Positions 46,481 through 55,034 of a stretch of 64,000 bases of DNA are shown here, in pieces. The DNA is from an uncultured Oceanospirillaceae bacterium (lineage in GTDB: Bacteria; Pseudomonadota; Gammaproteobacteria; Pseudomonadales; Balneatricaceae). The notes beneath the pieces are model-generated. The model was not told the DNA's origin and searched no databases. It saw only the letters and a list, made by a program, of their open reading frames with translations. How positions within the stretch are numbered: position 1 is the first letter of the stretch; every line of letters begins with the position of its first letter. The translations under genes were made by a program, and so were the position numbers. The stretch spans positions 1 through 64,000 of the forward strand of contig CAKZOD010000029.1 of the NCBI GenBank assembly GCA_937136055.1. The letters are read 5' to 3'.

Positions 46481-47020
46481 TTAATTAGTGAATTCGGTTT
46501 CGTGTAACCAAGCAGCGTGCTTCGGTGCTTTCTTTGTGACAGACCACTCATCAATCATTAGCGGTGCTACTTCGCGCAGCTGCGCCATTTGTTCAGGGGT
46601 GCCTGTTGCATAAGTGAGCTCTAAGCGATGACCATTAGGGTCAAAGAAGTAGATTGAGTGGATGATGCCATGGTTAGTGACACCTAAAACATCGAGCCCT
46701 TTTTCTTCAAGTTCAGCTTTAGCCTCAAGCAATGCTTCTTTATCAGCTACTTGAAAGGCAATGTGTTGTACCCAAGTAGGCGTGTTTTCATCACGTCCCA
46801 TTTGTGGCTTAGTCGGCAATTCAAAAAACGCCAAAATATTCCCCATGCCCGCATCTAAGAATAAGTGCATGTAAGGATCAGGCTCTTTTGTTGAAGGTAC
46901 TAAGTCTTCTGCAATTGCAACTAGCAGGTCCATGTTGAGATAGTGTTTGTACCATTCTACGGTTTCTTTAGCATCATTACAGCGATAAGCCACGTGGTGG
47001 ATTTGTTTTATATTTATCAT
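46481..47020 (-). CDS. VOC-family protein, candidate ring-cleavage dioxygenase
   Basis: A 179-residue vicinal oxygen chelate (glyoxalase/extradiol dioxygenase) protein with two beta-alpha-beta-beta-beta modules (about 5-70 and 82-137). The four expected metal positions are filled: His9, Glu67, His86 and Glu134. It is first in an operon with fahA and divergent from a marR gene. The cluster lacks the cupin-type homogentisate or gentisate dioxygenase, so this protein is a candidate for the ring-opening step; a role as an isomerase or hydrolase is equally open. The C-terminal 40 residues (from about 140) are a helical extension not needed for the VOC fold. Confidence 0.8.
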   Translation of the reverse strand: MINIKQIHHVAYRCNDAKETVEWYKHYLNMDLLVAIAEDLVPSTKEPDPYMHLFLDAGMGNILAFFELPTKPQMGRDENTPTWVQHIAFQVADKEALLEAKAELEEKGLDVLGVTNHGIIHSIYFFDPNGHRLELTYATGTPEQMAQLREVAPLMIDEWSVTKKAPKHAAWLHETEFTN

Positions 47021-47048
47021 ACTGACCTCAATTTGACTTAATACAATG

Positions 47049-47095
47049 GTAACAAATGTTACTAATTGCTTGAGATAATAGTATCACTTGTTACT
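47049..47095. promoter_or_regulatory. Two MarR-type operators between VOC and marR genes
   Basis: GTAACA-AA-TGTTAC (47049-47062) is a perfect-arm inverted repeat, and AGTATCA-CT-TGTTACT (47080-47095) is a near-copy with one mismatch. Their centres are 32 bp apart, about three helical turns. They lie between divergent genes, 30-75 bases before the VOC start. Confidence 0.6.
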
Positions 47096-47232
47096 ATTGT
47101 CAATAAGTAACCAGTATCGATAACTTAAGGTAGTTGTTAAGAACTGGTTAAAATGAAAAAATATGTTCTAATAGCTGCCATTTTAAAAGGCTGAAATAAT
47201 TGTGTGAACAATTGATAACCAATGGATTTGTA

Positions 47233-47697
47233 ATGAAAAAACAAATAGCAACTTCCACTTCGCAAGCGTTTGATTTGCAAGAATTCTTTCCGTATCAGTT
47301 TTCGATATTGGCAGGGCAGGTGAGTGATTACATTGCACAAATCTATAAAGAGAAATACGGATTAAGCAAAATAGAGTGGCGTGTGGTTGCAACCGTTGGG
47401 CAGCACCGTCAGATTTCAGCAAAGGCGGTTTGCGAGTTTACCCAGTTAGAAAAAATGCAGGTCAGTCGTGCCATTAGCAAGCTCAGTGAACAAGGCGTGA
47501 TGGAGCAGCAGGTGAGCGATTGTGATAGACGTACGTATTTGCTTAATTTAACCACTCAAGGGGATGAGATTTATAATGAAATTATGCCACTCGTCAAACA
47601 GCAGGAGCAAAAAATGTTAGCGGGTTTGTCACAAGAGGAGCGTGAAATGCTGTTGCTGCTTACGCAAAAATTGAGTGCGCAGCTAAAAAGTGCGTGA
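47233..47697 (+). CDS. MarR-family transcriptional regulator
   Basis: A 154-residue winged-HTH protein of the MarR family. The HTH is in KAVCEFTQLEKMQVSRAISKLSEQGVMEQQ, followed by the wing SDCDRRTYLLNLTTQG. Such repressors are usually relieved by small aromatic or phenolic ligands. It is divergent from VOC-fahA, with two paired operator-like sites in between, which suggests repression of that operon and of itself. ATG 47233 is chosen because the frame before it is unlike a protein. It is convergent with maiA. Confidence 0.88.
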   Translation: MKKQIATSTSQAFDLQEFFPYQFSILAGQVSDYIAQIYKEKYGLSKIEWRVVATVGQHRQISAKAVCEFTQLEKMQVSRAISKLSEQGVMEQQVSDCDRRTYLLNLTTQGDEIYNEIMPLVKQQEQKMLAGLSQEEREMLLLLTQKLSAQLKSA

Positions 47698-47711
47698 TTG
47701 TGAGAAAAGTA

Positions 47712-47741
47712 TGCGCGCAATAATGTTCACGCGCACAAGGA
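47712..47741. terminator. GC-rich hairpin between marR and maiA
   Basis: TGCGCG and CGCGCA arms about 18 bases apart lie between convergent stops. Short stem, no T-run. Confidence 0.35.
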
Positions 47742-47748
47742 TGCAAAA

Positions 47749-48387
47749 TTAAGCGTCAGGTTGCACAGCCGGATGGGCATCGCTAAAGGCTTTTAATTGC
47801 TGACAGGCCTCATCAATCTGTGAGATTAGCGGGTAGGCGCTCATATCAACATTAAAGCGTTTCGCATTAAATACTTGTGGAATTAAGCAAACATCGGCCA
47901 AGGTAGGTTGTTCACCAAAACAGAAGGTGCTGGTTTGCTCTTTTGCTGCTAGCTGTGCTTCAAGCGCTGTAAACGTTGTGTTAACCCAGTGCTGATACCA
48001 TGCAAGCTTTTGCGCTTCATCTGCATTTAGCTCGGACACTAAATACTTTAAAACCCGTAAATTATTGACAGGGTGTATTTCACAGGCAATGGCTTGCGCG
48101 AAAGCACGAATCTTTGCACGCTCTACTGGGCTACCTGTAACCAGCGGGTGAGTATCAGGGTAGGCCTCATCTAAATATTCACAAATTGCCATTGACTGGC
48201 TAATCTCGACACCTTGATCACTAAGCACAGGCACTAGTTTCTGGCTGTTACGCTGGGCGTGTTCATCGTCAGTGTGTGAGCTTTTTAATAGATTAACGCT
48301 TTGGTGTTGATAGCTAAAGGTCTTTAAGTTGAGGGCGATTCTTACTCGATACGCAGCTGAAGATCGACAGTAATCGTATAAAATCAT
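47749..48387 (-). CDS. maiA: Maleylacetoacetate (or maleylpyruvate) isomerase
   Basis: A 212-residue zeta-class glutathione S-transferase. The N-terminal signature YDYCRSSAAYRVRIALNLK (SSxxxRVRIAL) is typical of maleylacetoacetate and maleylpyruvate isomerases, which turn the cis double bond to trans with glutathione. QKLVPVL and the C-terminal CFGEQPTLADVCLIPQVFNAKRF agree. It would act just before FahA. ATG 48387 gives the usual start MILYDYCRSS. Whether its substrate comes from homogentisate or gentisate is not decided by sequence. Confidence 0.9.
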   Translation of the reverse strand: MILYDYCRSSAAYRVRIALNLKTFSYQHQSVNLLKSSHTDDEHAQRNSQKLVPVLSDQGVEISQSMAICEYLDEAYPDTHPLVTGSPVERAKIRAFAQAIACEIHPVNNLRVLKYLVSELNADEAQKLAWYQHWVNTTFTALEAQLAAKEQTSTFCFGEQPTLADVCLIPQVFNAKRFNVDMSAYPLISQIDEACQQLKAFSDAHPAVQPDA

Positions 48388-48558
48388 GTGTTTTCCTAAA
48401 ACGTAATGGAACTTGGCACAGTTATATTGCAGACATAACAAGAGTAACCAGTATATTGCGAAAAGCTTTGCAGCGCCAATAAGATACAGTTATTGACGCC
48501 ACAAAGAAAACGGATTTAGCGCTAGGGGAGATCGGTAGTAAAGAGCGATTCCCTTAAG

Positions 48559-48756
48559 CTATTTCGCTTTATTGGCAGCGGCGTTGATCGCTTGCTCAAG
48601 CACTGCTAAGTCACCGATATGGTTTGAAAGCAAAAGAATCAAGCGTGCATTGATAGCCGCAACTTCATCCTCGCTTTTATCAATTGTCATTTGTGTCAGC
48701 AGCTCGTAAAAATCATCGGCGTTACTAATGTTTGGGGTAGTGATTAAATCAGACAT
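48559..48756 (-). CDS. DUF2783 family small protein
   Basis: A 65-residue helical protein (MSDLITTPNISNADDFYELLTQMTIDKSEDEVAAINARLILLLSNHIGD...) that resembles the DUF2783 family, small proteins encoded next to FAD-dependent aromatic hydroxylases. There is no known biochemical function; a subunit or stabiliser of the hydroxylase is a reasonable inference. It begins 15 bases after the hydroxylase stop and overlaps nothing, so it is surely cotranscribed. An alternative would be a chaperone-like partner. Confidence 0.75.
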   Translation of the reverse strand: MSDLITTPNISNADDFYELLTQMTIDKSEDEVAAINARLILLLSNHIGDLAVLEQAINAAANKAK

Positions 48757-48771
48757 TGTTTATTTTCCTTA

Positions 48772-50448
48772 TTAGAGTCCAAGTGCATGGTTTTGCATAG
48801 CGAGTAAATTGTTCATATCAAACTGTCGGCTACGGCCTGAAACAATTTGATCAGGCCTTAATAGATATGCACACATTTCGCTGCCATCTAAACGCTGGCT
48901 AATCACGTTTAGATGATCTACCACTGCAGTGACTCCCTCAGGAAGCTCGATCGTAGGCTCTTGGTTAAGGATTAATACTGTGCTGATTGGCTGTTTTTTG
49001 TGATGTAGCTCTGCAAGTTGCGATAATAAGTGTTCAGACAATACGGCTGCATCTTTCATAAAGAGAAGGCATTGGAATTGATGGCCAAGTGTGGAGAGTA
49101 AATAACCTTCTTCACCGTTAATAAGTACAGGGCCATCTGTGCAAGGCGCACCGGGCACTACAGTGCAATTAAACGCAGCTGTATCAGCATTGATTAAATC
49201 GCAGTTGCGCAAAATTGGGGGTACTGACAGACGCCCTGAGTTTACAAGAGGCCTTGCAAAGCTGTGCTCTTTAGCAAGAGATAACACAGCATCGCGCATC
49301 ACTTTATTGGCATTATTTTTAGGGGTAATAAAATCGGTGCTGCGCGTGGAGTTTAAGATATTCTCTTTTGCTGCAAGTACACGCTCTTCACTGTAGCTAT
49401 TGAGTAGTTTTTCACTGGCTTGGCCTTTCAATGCGAGGGCCAGCTTCCACACGAGGTTATCGGTATCTTCAATGCCCGAGTTTGCGCCACGTGCACCAAA
49501 AGGCGAAACTTGGTGGGCACTATCGCCAGCAAAGAATATGCGTTTGTGTCTGAAGTCATCCATACGGCGGCAAGTGAAGGTGTAAATAGAGGTCCATTCG
49601 AGCTCAAACTCCACATCTTCACCTAAGAATGCTTTCACTCGTGGGATGATATTTTCTGGTTTTTTCTCTTCATCAGGGTCTGCATCCCAACCTAAATCAA
49701 AGTCGATACGCCAGAGGTTGTCCGGCTGTCTGTGCAATAACGTTGAGCTACCTTTATGAAACGGTGGGTTGAACCAGAACCAGCGCTCAGAAGGGAAGTT
49801 TTTATCCGTCATTAAAATATCAGCGATCAAAAACCTGTCTTCGAAAATCTGACCTCTTGATTCAAGTCCGCATAGCGCTCGGGTTTGTGAGTTGGCCCCA
49901 TCACAGGCAATCACATATTGAGCATTTAGCTGATACGGGCCATCAGGAGTCTCAATTGATAAAGTTGCGTAATCATCATTTTGCTCAATGCCAACGAGTT
50001 TGTTTTTCCAGCGCAAAGACGCGCACTCAAACTCTGCTAAACGATCAACATAGTACTGCTCAAGATAGTACTGCTGTAAGTTTATAAACCCTGGGCGGCG
50101 ATGGTGTTTTTCAGGGAGCATGTTGAAGCTGTATACAGCCTCATCCTCGAAGAAGACTTTACCGACATTCCAAGTTACGCCTTTATCGACTAGCCGTTGA
50201 CCAACACCTAAACGATCGCTGATATCAAGAAAGCGTTTAGCATAGCAAACCGCACGTGAGCCAACACTAACGGTGTTGTTATCATCCAGTACAACGACAG
50301 GAATGCCTTTGAGCGAAAAATCGATAGCAGCGGCTAAACCAATAGGGCCCGCACCGATTATCACAATAGGATGAGTGACCGTATCACTTGCTTCTTGATC
50401 GGGGGACTTTACATAATCGTATTCGGGGAATTGATAAGTCTTCAACAT
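48772..50448 (-). CDS. FAD-dependent aromatic hydroxylase (class A flavoprotein monooxygenase)
   Basis: A 558-residue single-component flavin hydroxylase. Motifs in order: IVIIGAGPIGLAAAIDFSLKG (dinucleotide binding, residue about 30), IACDGANSQTRALCG (the DG motif), and RIFFAGDSAHQVSPFGARGANSGIEDTDNLVWKLA (the GD motif). The C-terminal part from about 430 looks like the thioredoxin-like tail of MhpA and phenol hydroxylases. It would put a hydroxyl group on an aromatic ring with NAD(P)H and oxygen. It is first in an operon with the DUF2783 gene. A TTTCT-N4-TGGAAA site at 50606-50622 lies upstream. Ring substrate unknown. Confidence 0.86.
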   Translation of the reverse strand: MLKTYQFPEYDYVKSPDQEASDTVTHPIVIIGAGPIGLAAAIDFSLKGIPVVVLDDNNTVSVGSRAVCYAKRFLDISDRLGVGQRLVDKGVTWNVGKVFFEDEAVYSFNMLPEKHHRRPGFINLQQYYLEQYYVDRLAEFECASLRWKNKLVGIEQNDDYATLSIETPDGPYQLNAQYVIACDGANSQTRALCGLESRGQIFEDRFLIADILMTDKNFPSERWFWFNPPFHKGSSTLLHRQPDNLWRIDFDLGWDADPDEEKKPENIIPRVKAFLGEDVEFELEWTSIYTFTCRRMDDFRHKRIFFAGDSAHQVSPFGARGANSGIEDTDNLVWKLALALKGQASEKLLNSYSEERVLAAKENILNSTRSTDFITPKNNANKVMRDAVLSLAKEHSFARPLVNSGRLSVPPILRNCDLINADTAAFNCTVVPGAPCTDGPVLINGEEGYLLSTLGHQFQCLLFMKDAAVLSEHLLSQLAELHHKKQPISTVLILNQEPTIELPEGVTAVVDHLNVISQRLDGSEMCAYLLRPDQIVSGRSRQFDMNNLLAMQNHALGL

Positions 50449-50600
50449 AGTCAATGCTCTAATAGTTATTGTTGTCAGGCTGTTTAATTACTATTGCGAT
50501 GACTAGCTATTATAAGATTGATTGTTGCCGGCTAATCACTGATTAAACAGAGCTTTACAATAACCTAAAAGCGCTCGCTAATAATTAGCGACTTGTGAAT

Positions 50601-50622
50601 AAGATTGTTTCTGAAATGGAAA
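50601..50622 (-). promoter_or_regulatory. Shared palindromic site upstream of the FAD hydroxylase
   Basis: AAGATTG followed by TTTCTGAAATGGAAA. It matches sites before the MBL-fold gene (52845-52866) and the second TRAP operon (56300-56321) almost base for base, so it is probably one regulator's operator. Confidence 0.6.
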
Positions 50623-50672
50623 TAAAAGCAAGGCGGATAGAGGTTAATCGATCTTTAAAAAACAGAGCAAAC

Positions 50673-51608
50673 TTACTGCCATGGATCTGATTGGTGGTTT
50701 TCATTCAGCCATTTTTGAAAAAACTCAATAAAAAGTGTGACCTTAGGCGGTGTAAATTTTCGCTCAGGGTACACGGCGAATACGGAGAGCTTTTCTGGCT
50801 GGTGTTCTGGGAATACGCGCACGAGCTCTCCACTTTCAATGTGATCTTCAATGACAAAGCCCGCTAGGTTTGCAATGCCGCGATGTTCAAGGGCAGATGT
50901 GCGGATAATGAGGCTGTTGTTTGCGCGCAAATCTCCACTCACTTTCACTGTCACGCTTTCTTGTGAGCTGCGCAAAGTCCAGGTATCGGCGTTGGCTGCA
51001 TGGACGAACACTAAACAGTTATGATCGACCAAATCGGTGACTTTCTCTGGTGTGCCGTGTTTTGCTAAGTATTCTTGTGTGGCGCATACAAACAGCGAGA
51101 CTGTCGAAATTTCACGGGCAATTAAACTAGAGTTAGGTAGCTGAGGGTCTGTAATGCGAATGGCTAAATCAAAACCGTCGCGCATTAAATCAGGTGGTCT
51201 ATCATCTAAGGTAACATCGACGGTGACATCCGGATATTGCGCCATAAAAAGAGGGATGGCTTTTGAGAGCTGCAATTGGCCAAAGGTCATATTACAGGTG
51301 ATTTTTAGGTTGCCGCTGGTGCTGGATTGCAAAGTAGAGACTAAATTCTCCGCCTCATCTACTTGGGCAAGAATGTTGAGACATTTTTGGTAATACAGTT
51401 CACCGAGCTCAGTGACAAACAGCCGACGTGTGGTGCGTTGTAATAGCTTTGCACCAACGTGTTTTTCCAGCTGAGAAATCTGTTTGCTGACAGATGAGCT
51501 AGAAATGTCGAGTTCAATTGCTGCCAGTGAAAAACTTTTAAGTTTAACGACACAGGCGTATATGCGCATTGAGGTGAGGGTATCCAAAACAGCAAATCCT
51601 TTATACAT
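50673..51608 (-). CDS. LysR-family transcriptional regulator
   Basis: A 311-residue LysR-type regulator. The HTH region is LDTLTSMRIYACVVKLKSFSLAAIELDISSSSVSKQISQLEKHVGAKLLQRTTRR, followed by the effector domain with a PDLMRDGFDLAIRI segment. It lies between the FAD hydroxylase and the MBL-fold gene. Three nearly identical palindromic sites occur before the hydroxylase, the MBL gene and the TRAP operon, so it is the natural candidate to control them. The ATG at 51608 is kept; a TTG at 51587 with AAAGGA nine bases upstream would give the more usual start DTLTSMRIY. Confidence 0.88.
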   Translation of the reverse strand: MYKGFAVLDTLTSMRIYACVVKLKSFSLAAIELDISSSSVSKQISQLEKHVGAKLLQRTTRRLFVTELGELYYQKCLNILAQVDEAENLVSTLQSSTSGNLKITCNMTFGQLQLSKAIPLFMAQYPDVTVDVTLDDRPPDLMRDGFDLAIRITDPQLPNSSLIAREISTVSLFVCATQEYLAKHGTPEKVTDLVDHNCLVFVHAANADTWTLRSSQESVTVKVSGDLRANNSLIIRTSALEHRGIANLAGFVIEDHIESGELVRVFPEHQPEKLSVFAVYPERKFTPPKVTLFIEFFQKWLNENHQSDPWQ

Positions 51609-51751
51609 AAAACATTAAAGAGATAGAACGATTAGACGGTAAAACTAGTTGTTTTACAAGTGAACAGCTAAAAGAATTATCGGTAAGCGGCTTTAAAAGC
51701 GTTAAAAATTAAGGGGGAGAGAAGGGATTGATATTTGCAGGAGGATTAAGC

Positions 51752-51779
51752 TGGATTAGCCCGATAAAGAGCTAATCCA
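51752..51779 (-). terminator. Hairpin after the MBL-fold gene
   Basis: TGGATTAGC (51752-51760) pairs with GCTAATCCA (51771-51779), ten-base loop, 22 bases beyond the stop; no long T-run. Confidence 0.5.
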
Positions 51780-51801
51780 TAGGGGATTTAACTAAATCTT
51801 A

Positions 51802-52764
51802 TTAGTCTTGTAGTTTATCCCACACTTCTTGGTCACGCTCATCGGTCCAGATACGCGGCCAATCAACACCATCTAATTCATCCCAAAGACGCTGAACATC
51901 AAAAGGTAGGCAGTGCTCAAAAATTGGCCACATGCCAAATTTTGGTGCTAAATGGTCGCGCGTCGCTTCGAACGCTTCTTTTACAGTGCCGCCACGCTGG
52001 TGGACTTCACTGGTTTTTTCGATCATGCCGTTTAAGAAACCACGTGTCTGTTCGATTGCGGCATCTACTTCATCACGGCCTCTAGCAACAGCGCCACGAC
52101 CACCAACTAAAATTTCAGCTTCATAAGCTTTAACTTTATCCAGTGTCTGAGTTGACCAATCAAAGTGGAATGCATCACCTGTGTAAAGAGCGGCAGCCGC
52201 TTCAACTAAATCACCAGCGAATAAGATTTTTTGCTTAGGTAACCATGCACAGATATCACCGGCTGTATGGCCGCGGCCGCAGTATTCTAGGATCAAGCTG
52301 CCGCGATCTCCACCAAGAGGAATTTCTAATCGATCATTAAAGACCATATCAGGATGGGTTAATCCTGGGATTCCATCTGGCTCGCGAAAGAGTCTTGGCA
52401 TACGGCCATATTCACTTGCCCAATCTTGCATGCCACGCTCTTCAATCAACAACTTAGTGTTGTCGTGAGCAATAATAGTTTCAGCATTAAAGGCACTAGC
52501 ACCTAACACACGAACCGCATGGTAGTGAGACAATACAAGGTATTTAACAGGTTTGTCTGTGTGCTTTCTTAATTGCTCTAACCAATCGTTAGCAGCTTTT
52601 GGGGTCGCTCTGGCTTCGAACGCGATAATGAAGTCTTCAGCTTCAATCGCGCCAATATTAGGGTCACCTTCGGCGGTCAGCGCATATACGCCATCTGCTA
52701 AAATTTCTAAAGTTTCTTTTTTAACGCCAAGATCTGCAGAAGAGGCGAAGGGTTTTTTAGCCAT
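51802..52764 (-). CDS. Metallo-beta-lactamase-fold protein with degenerate metal motif
   Basis: A 320-residue protein of the MBL superfamily. The fold is recognisable from LSHYHAVRVLGASAFNAETIIAHDN, GRGHTAGDICAWLPKQKILFAGDLVE and PILVGGRGAVA-like segments. In the HxHxDH motif the Asp and the last His are replaced: the sequence is His80-Tyr-His82-Ala-Val84-Arg85. The second metal site is therefore likely lost, and either one metal remains or the protein works differently. No signal peptide. It lies between the LysR gene and the TRAP operon and carries the shared palindromic site upstream. Its role may be to hydrolyse a ring intermediate or activate a transported ester; this is a guess. Confidence 0.8.
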   Translation of the reverse strand: MAKKPFASSADLGVKKETLEILADGVYALTAEGDPNIGAIEAEDFIIAFEARATPKAANDWLEQLRKHTDKPVKYLVLSHYHAVRVLGASAFNAETIIAHDNTKLLIEERGMQDWASEYGRMPRLFREPDGIPGLTHPDMVFNDRLEIPLGGDRGSLILEYCGRGHTAGDICAWLPKQKILFAGDLVEAAAALYTGDAFHFDWSTQTLDKVKAYEAEILVGGRGAVARGRDEVDAAIEQTRGFLNGMIEKTSEVHQRGGTVKEAFEATRDHLAPKFGMWPIFEHCLPFDVQRLWDELDGVDWPRIWTDERDQEVWDKLQD

Positions 52765-52844
52765 AGTGGTTCCTTTTATTATTGAATGCTTGATGCAATA
52801 ACAATACCGAGTCTAGCTCGTTAAATTAAGCGCATCTAATGAAC

Positions 52845-52866
52845 AAGATTGTTTCCAAAATGGAAA
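52845..52866 (-). promoter_or_regulatory. Shared palindromic site upstream of the MBL-fold gene
   Basis: AAGATTG followed by TTTCCAAAATGGAAA, with perfect arms TTTCCA / TGGAAA three bases apart. It is 80-100 bases before the MBL start and identical in 20 of 22 bases to the hydroxylase site. Confidence 0.65.
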
Positions 52867-52868
52867 GA

Positions 52869-52908
52869 AAGCACTGTGTCATATAAGAATGTCTAGGACA
52901 CAGTGCTT
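52869..52908 (-). terminator. Rho-independent-like terminator of the second TRAP operon
   Basis: AAGCACTGTGTC (52869-52880) pairs perfectly with GACACAGTGCTT (52897-52908); on the minus strand TTTCTTTCC follows. It directly abuts the shared palindromic site of the MBL gene. Confidence 0.75.
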
Positions 52909-52942
52909 GCAAAGGGTTATTTTGCAGAGCTATTTAAATAGC

Positions 52943-54271
52943 TTATCGGTAAAGAAGTTCAGGCAAGAAAATAGAGATAGGTACCACTAAAGTGACTAGT
53001 AGTAGACGTGCGATATCAGCACACCAAAAAGGTGTTACCCCTTTGAAAATGGTACTTGCAGGCACATCCTTTAAGACGGCGCTGAGCACGAAAACGTTCA
53101 TACCTACAGGCGGTGTAATTAAACTTATCTCAGTCACTACCACTACCACAATTCCGAACCAAACCATGTCAAACCCTAAGCTTTGCACGAGAGGGAAGAA
53201 GATAGGAACAGTTAACAGCAACATGGAAAGGCTTTCAAACACCATGCCTAATATTATGTAGATACCCAAAATAACGAAGATAACGGTTAATGGTGCAACG
53301 TTTAAGTTGGTCACAAACTCTAGTAGCTCAGCAGGTAAGCCAGCACGGTTGATGAAGTTAGAGAAAATCAACGCGCCAATTAAGATTGAGAATAACATTG
53401 CACTTGTGCGCGCAGTGTCCGTTAAAACATTAAATAAGCTGCCCAGTGTTAAAGATCGTTTAGCAAGGGCGATAACAAAAGCACCACCTGCACCAATACC
53501 CGCGGCTTCTGTTGGCGTGAAGACGCCTAGATAAATACCGCCCATCACAATGCCAAAAAGAATCAGCACGCCCCAAACACCGTTGAGTGCTTGCATGCGC
53601 TCAGCCCATGTGAATTTTTCACCACAAGGACCATCACTTGGCTTGCGCCAAACGACGTAGCGAACGGCAACGAGGTAAAGCACAATACCGAGCATGCCCG
53701 GGATAAAACCTGCAGCAAATAGCTCACGAATACTGGTTTCAGTGAGCAAGCCGTAAATCACCAATATCACACTTGGAGGGATAAGAATGCCTAAAGTACC
53801 GCCTGCTGCAATAGAGGCGGTAGCTAATGAATCTGAATAACCGTACTTACGCATTGGCGGCATGGCCACTTTTGCCATAGTGGCGGAGGTAGCAAGGCTT
53901 GAGCCACAAATGGCAGAAAATCCACCGCAAGCGACAACGGTAGCCATTGATAACCCCCCTTTGCGGTGACCTAAAAAGGCATAAGAGGCACGGTAAAGCT
54001 CTTGTGATAAGCCAGAGCGAGTAACTAAATTGCCCATTAATACAAACAGTGGAATAACTGACAAACTGTATTCTTGTGCAGTATCTATTACACGCTTTGC
54101 CGACATACTTAATGAAGGCTTCCAGTTAAAGTCGAGAAAGTTTTCGAAATTAAGCCCTTGAACAGTCGCAAAACCAAAGAAGCCAACGATACCCATCGCA
54201 AAGGCGATTGGCACGCGTACCACTAAAATGAGCAAGAGAAGAATGATAAAACCGACGAGTGCAATTGTCAT
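52943..54271 (-). CDS. TRAP transporter large permease (DctM), second system
   Basis: A 442-residue DctM subunit with about 12 helices. The family patches are SAICGSSLATSATMAKVAMPPM and ILIPPSVILVIYG. It forms the sodium-coupled channel of the second TRAP transporter. It is last of dctP-dctQ-dctM, 61 bases after dctQ, and is followed by a strong terminator. Its place beside aromatic catabolic genes and the shared operator sites suggest uptake of the aromatic acid degraded by the cluster. The sequence differs clearly from the first TRAP permease at 18-20 kb, so substrates likely differ. Confidence 0.9.
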   Translation of the reverse strand: MTIALVGFIILLLLILVVRVPIAFAMGIVGFFGFATVQGLNFENFLDFNWKPSLSMSAKRVIDTAQEYSLSVIPLFVLMGNLVTRSGLSQELYRASYAFLGHRKGGLSMATVVACGGFSAICGSSLATSATMAKVAMPPMRKYGYSDSLATASIAAGGTLGILIPPSVILVIYGLLTETSIRELFAAGFIPGMLGIVLYLVAVRYVVWRKPSDGPCGEKFTWAERMQALNGVWGVLILFGIVMGGIYLGVFTPTEAAGIGAGGAFVIALAKRSLTLGSLFNVLTDTARTSAMLFSILIGALIFSNFINRAGLPAELLEFVTNLNVAPLTVIFVILGIYIILGMVFESLSMLLLTVPIFFPLVQSLGFDMVWFGIVVVVVTEISLITPPVGMNVFVLSAVLKDVPASTIFKGVTPFWCADIARLLLVTLVVPISIFLPELLYR

Positions 54272-54332
54272 ATTTAAAGCCTATGTTCACACATACTAAA
54301 AAGAAAAGAGTGCTTTTTAGTTAACGTAGTGA

Positions 54333-54848
54333 TTATTTTTTATCTGAAATTAATATTCTGTAGACGCCGTAGCTGATCATAAAGGCGGCGGTAATCCAGC
54401 TCATTGTTGCAATGTATTGCACGATGTAGCCAATAGGGAATTCTAGGTACTCGGTGATCTCTTCACGACGCAAAGAGCGCGCTGCTAGCTCAAATATCCG
54501 TACCCCTAATAAATACAATGTAGAAGACATTAATAGTGCAGCGAGTAAGCTCAATGCTTTAATAATTCGGGCATTAAAATAGCTGTCTAAAATGTCGACA
54601 ACAACATGACCGCCGCGCCAGGTAATCACAGGTAAAACGGCGAAGATCATAATTGCGATAGCAACTTCTGTTAGCTCTGTGGTGCCATCAATTGAATTTG
54701 AGAAAAAGTAGCGTCCAGCGACATCTGCGCAAGTCAGCAGCATAAGCGCGAAAAGCGTAAATGCCGCTATCGCTTCGAGAAGAAAGGCGATATATGCAAT
54801 AGGCCCTTGTTCTGAGTAATTTTTTGTTAGCCAATGTTGGAAGGACAC
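54333..54848 (-). CDS. TRAP transporter small permease (DctQ), second system
   Basis: A 171-residue DctQ subunit with four membrane helices; ELTEVAIAIMIFAVLPVITWRGGHVVVDIL is the conserved central segment. It connects the binding protein to DctM. It is preceded by a perfect 11-bp hairpin that separates it from dctP, as also seen in the first TRAP operon. No feature identifies the substrate beyond the context. Confidence 0.88.
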   Translation of the reverse strand: MSFQHWLTKNYSEQGPIAYIAFLLEAIAAFTLFALMLLTCADVAGRYFFSNSIDGTTELTEVAIAIMIFAVLPVITWRGGHVVVDILDSYFNARIIKALSLLAALLMSSTLYLLGVRIFELAARSLRREEITEYLEFPIGYIVQYIATMSWITAAFMISYGVYRILISDKK

Positions 54849-54948
54849 AAAAAGCTCCTGTTTGGGGTAAATAAAGTCAAGATAGCGAAAGGTTTAATCT
54901 TAAAATAAGGGAAAGTGAGTTAATATCCTGCAAGTGAGGATAGCAATA

Positions 54949-54985
54949 AGCGGTTATTAAAAATGTTCTTTTAAATAACCGCTTT
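54949..54985 (-). terminator. Intra-operon hairpin between dctP and dctQ, second system
   Basis: AAGCGGTTATT (54949-54959) pairs perfectly with AATAACCGCTT (54975-54985). It sits between dctP and dctQ and probably lets less transcription reach the membrane subunits. Confidence 0.65.
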
Positions 54986-55034
54986 TTGCTTACACGCTAT
55001 AATTTATTAAATTAACACTGTGTTATTGAATAAA

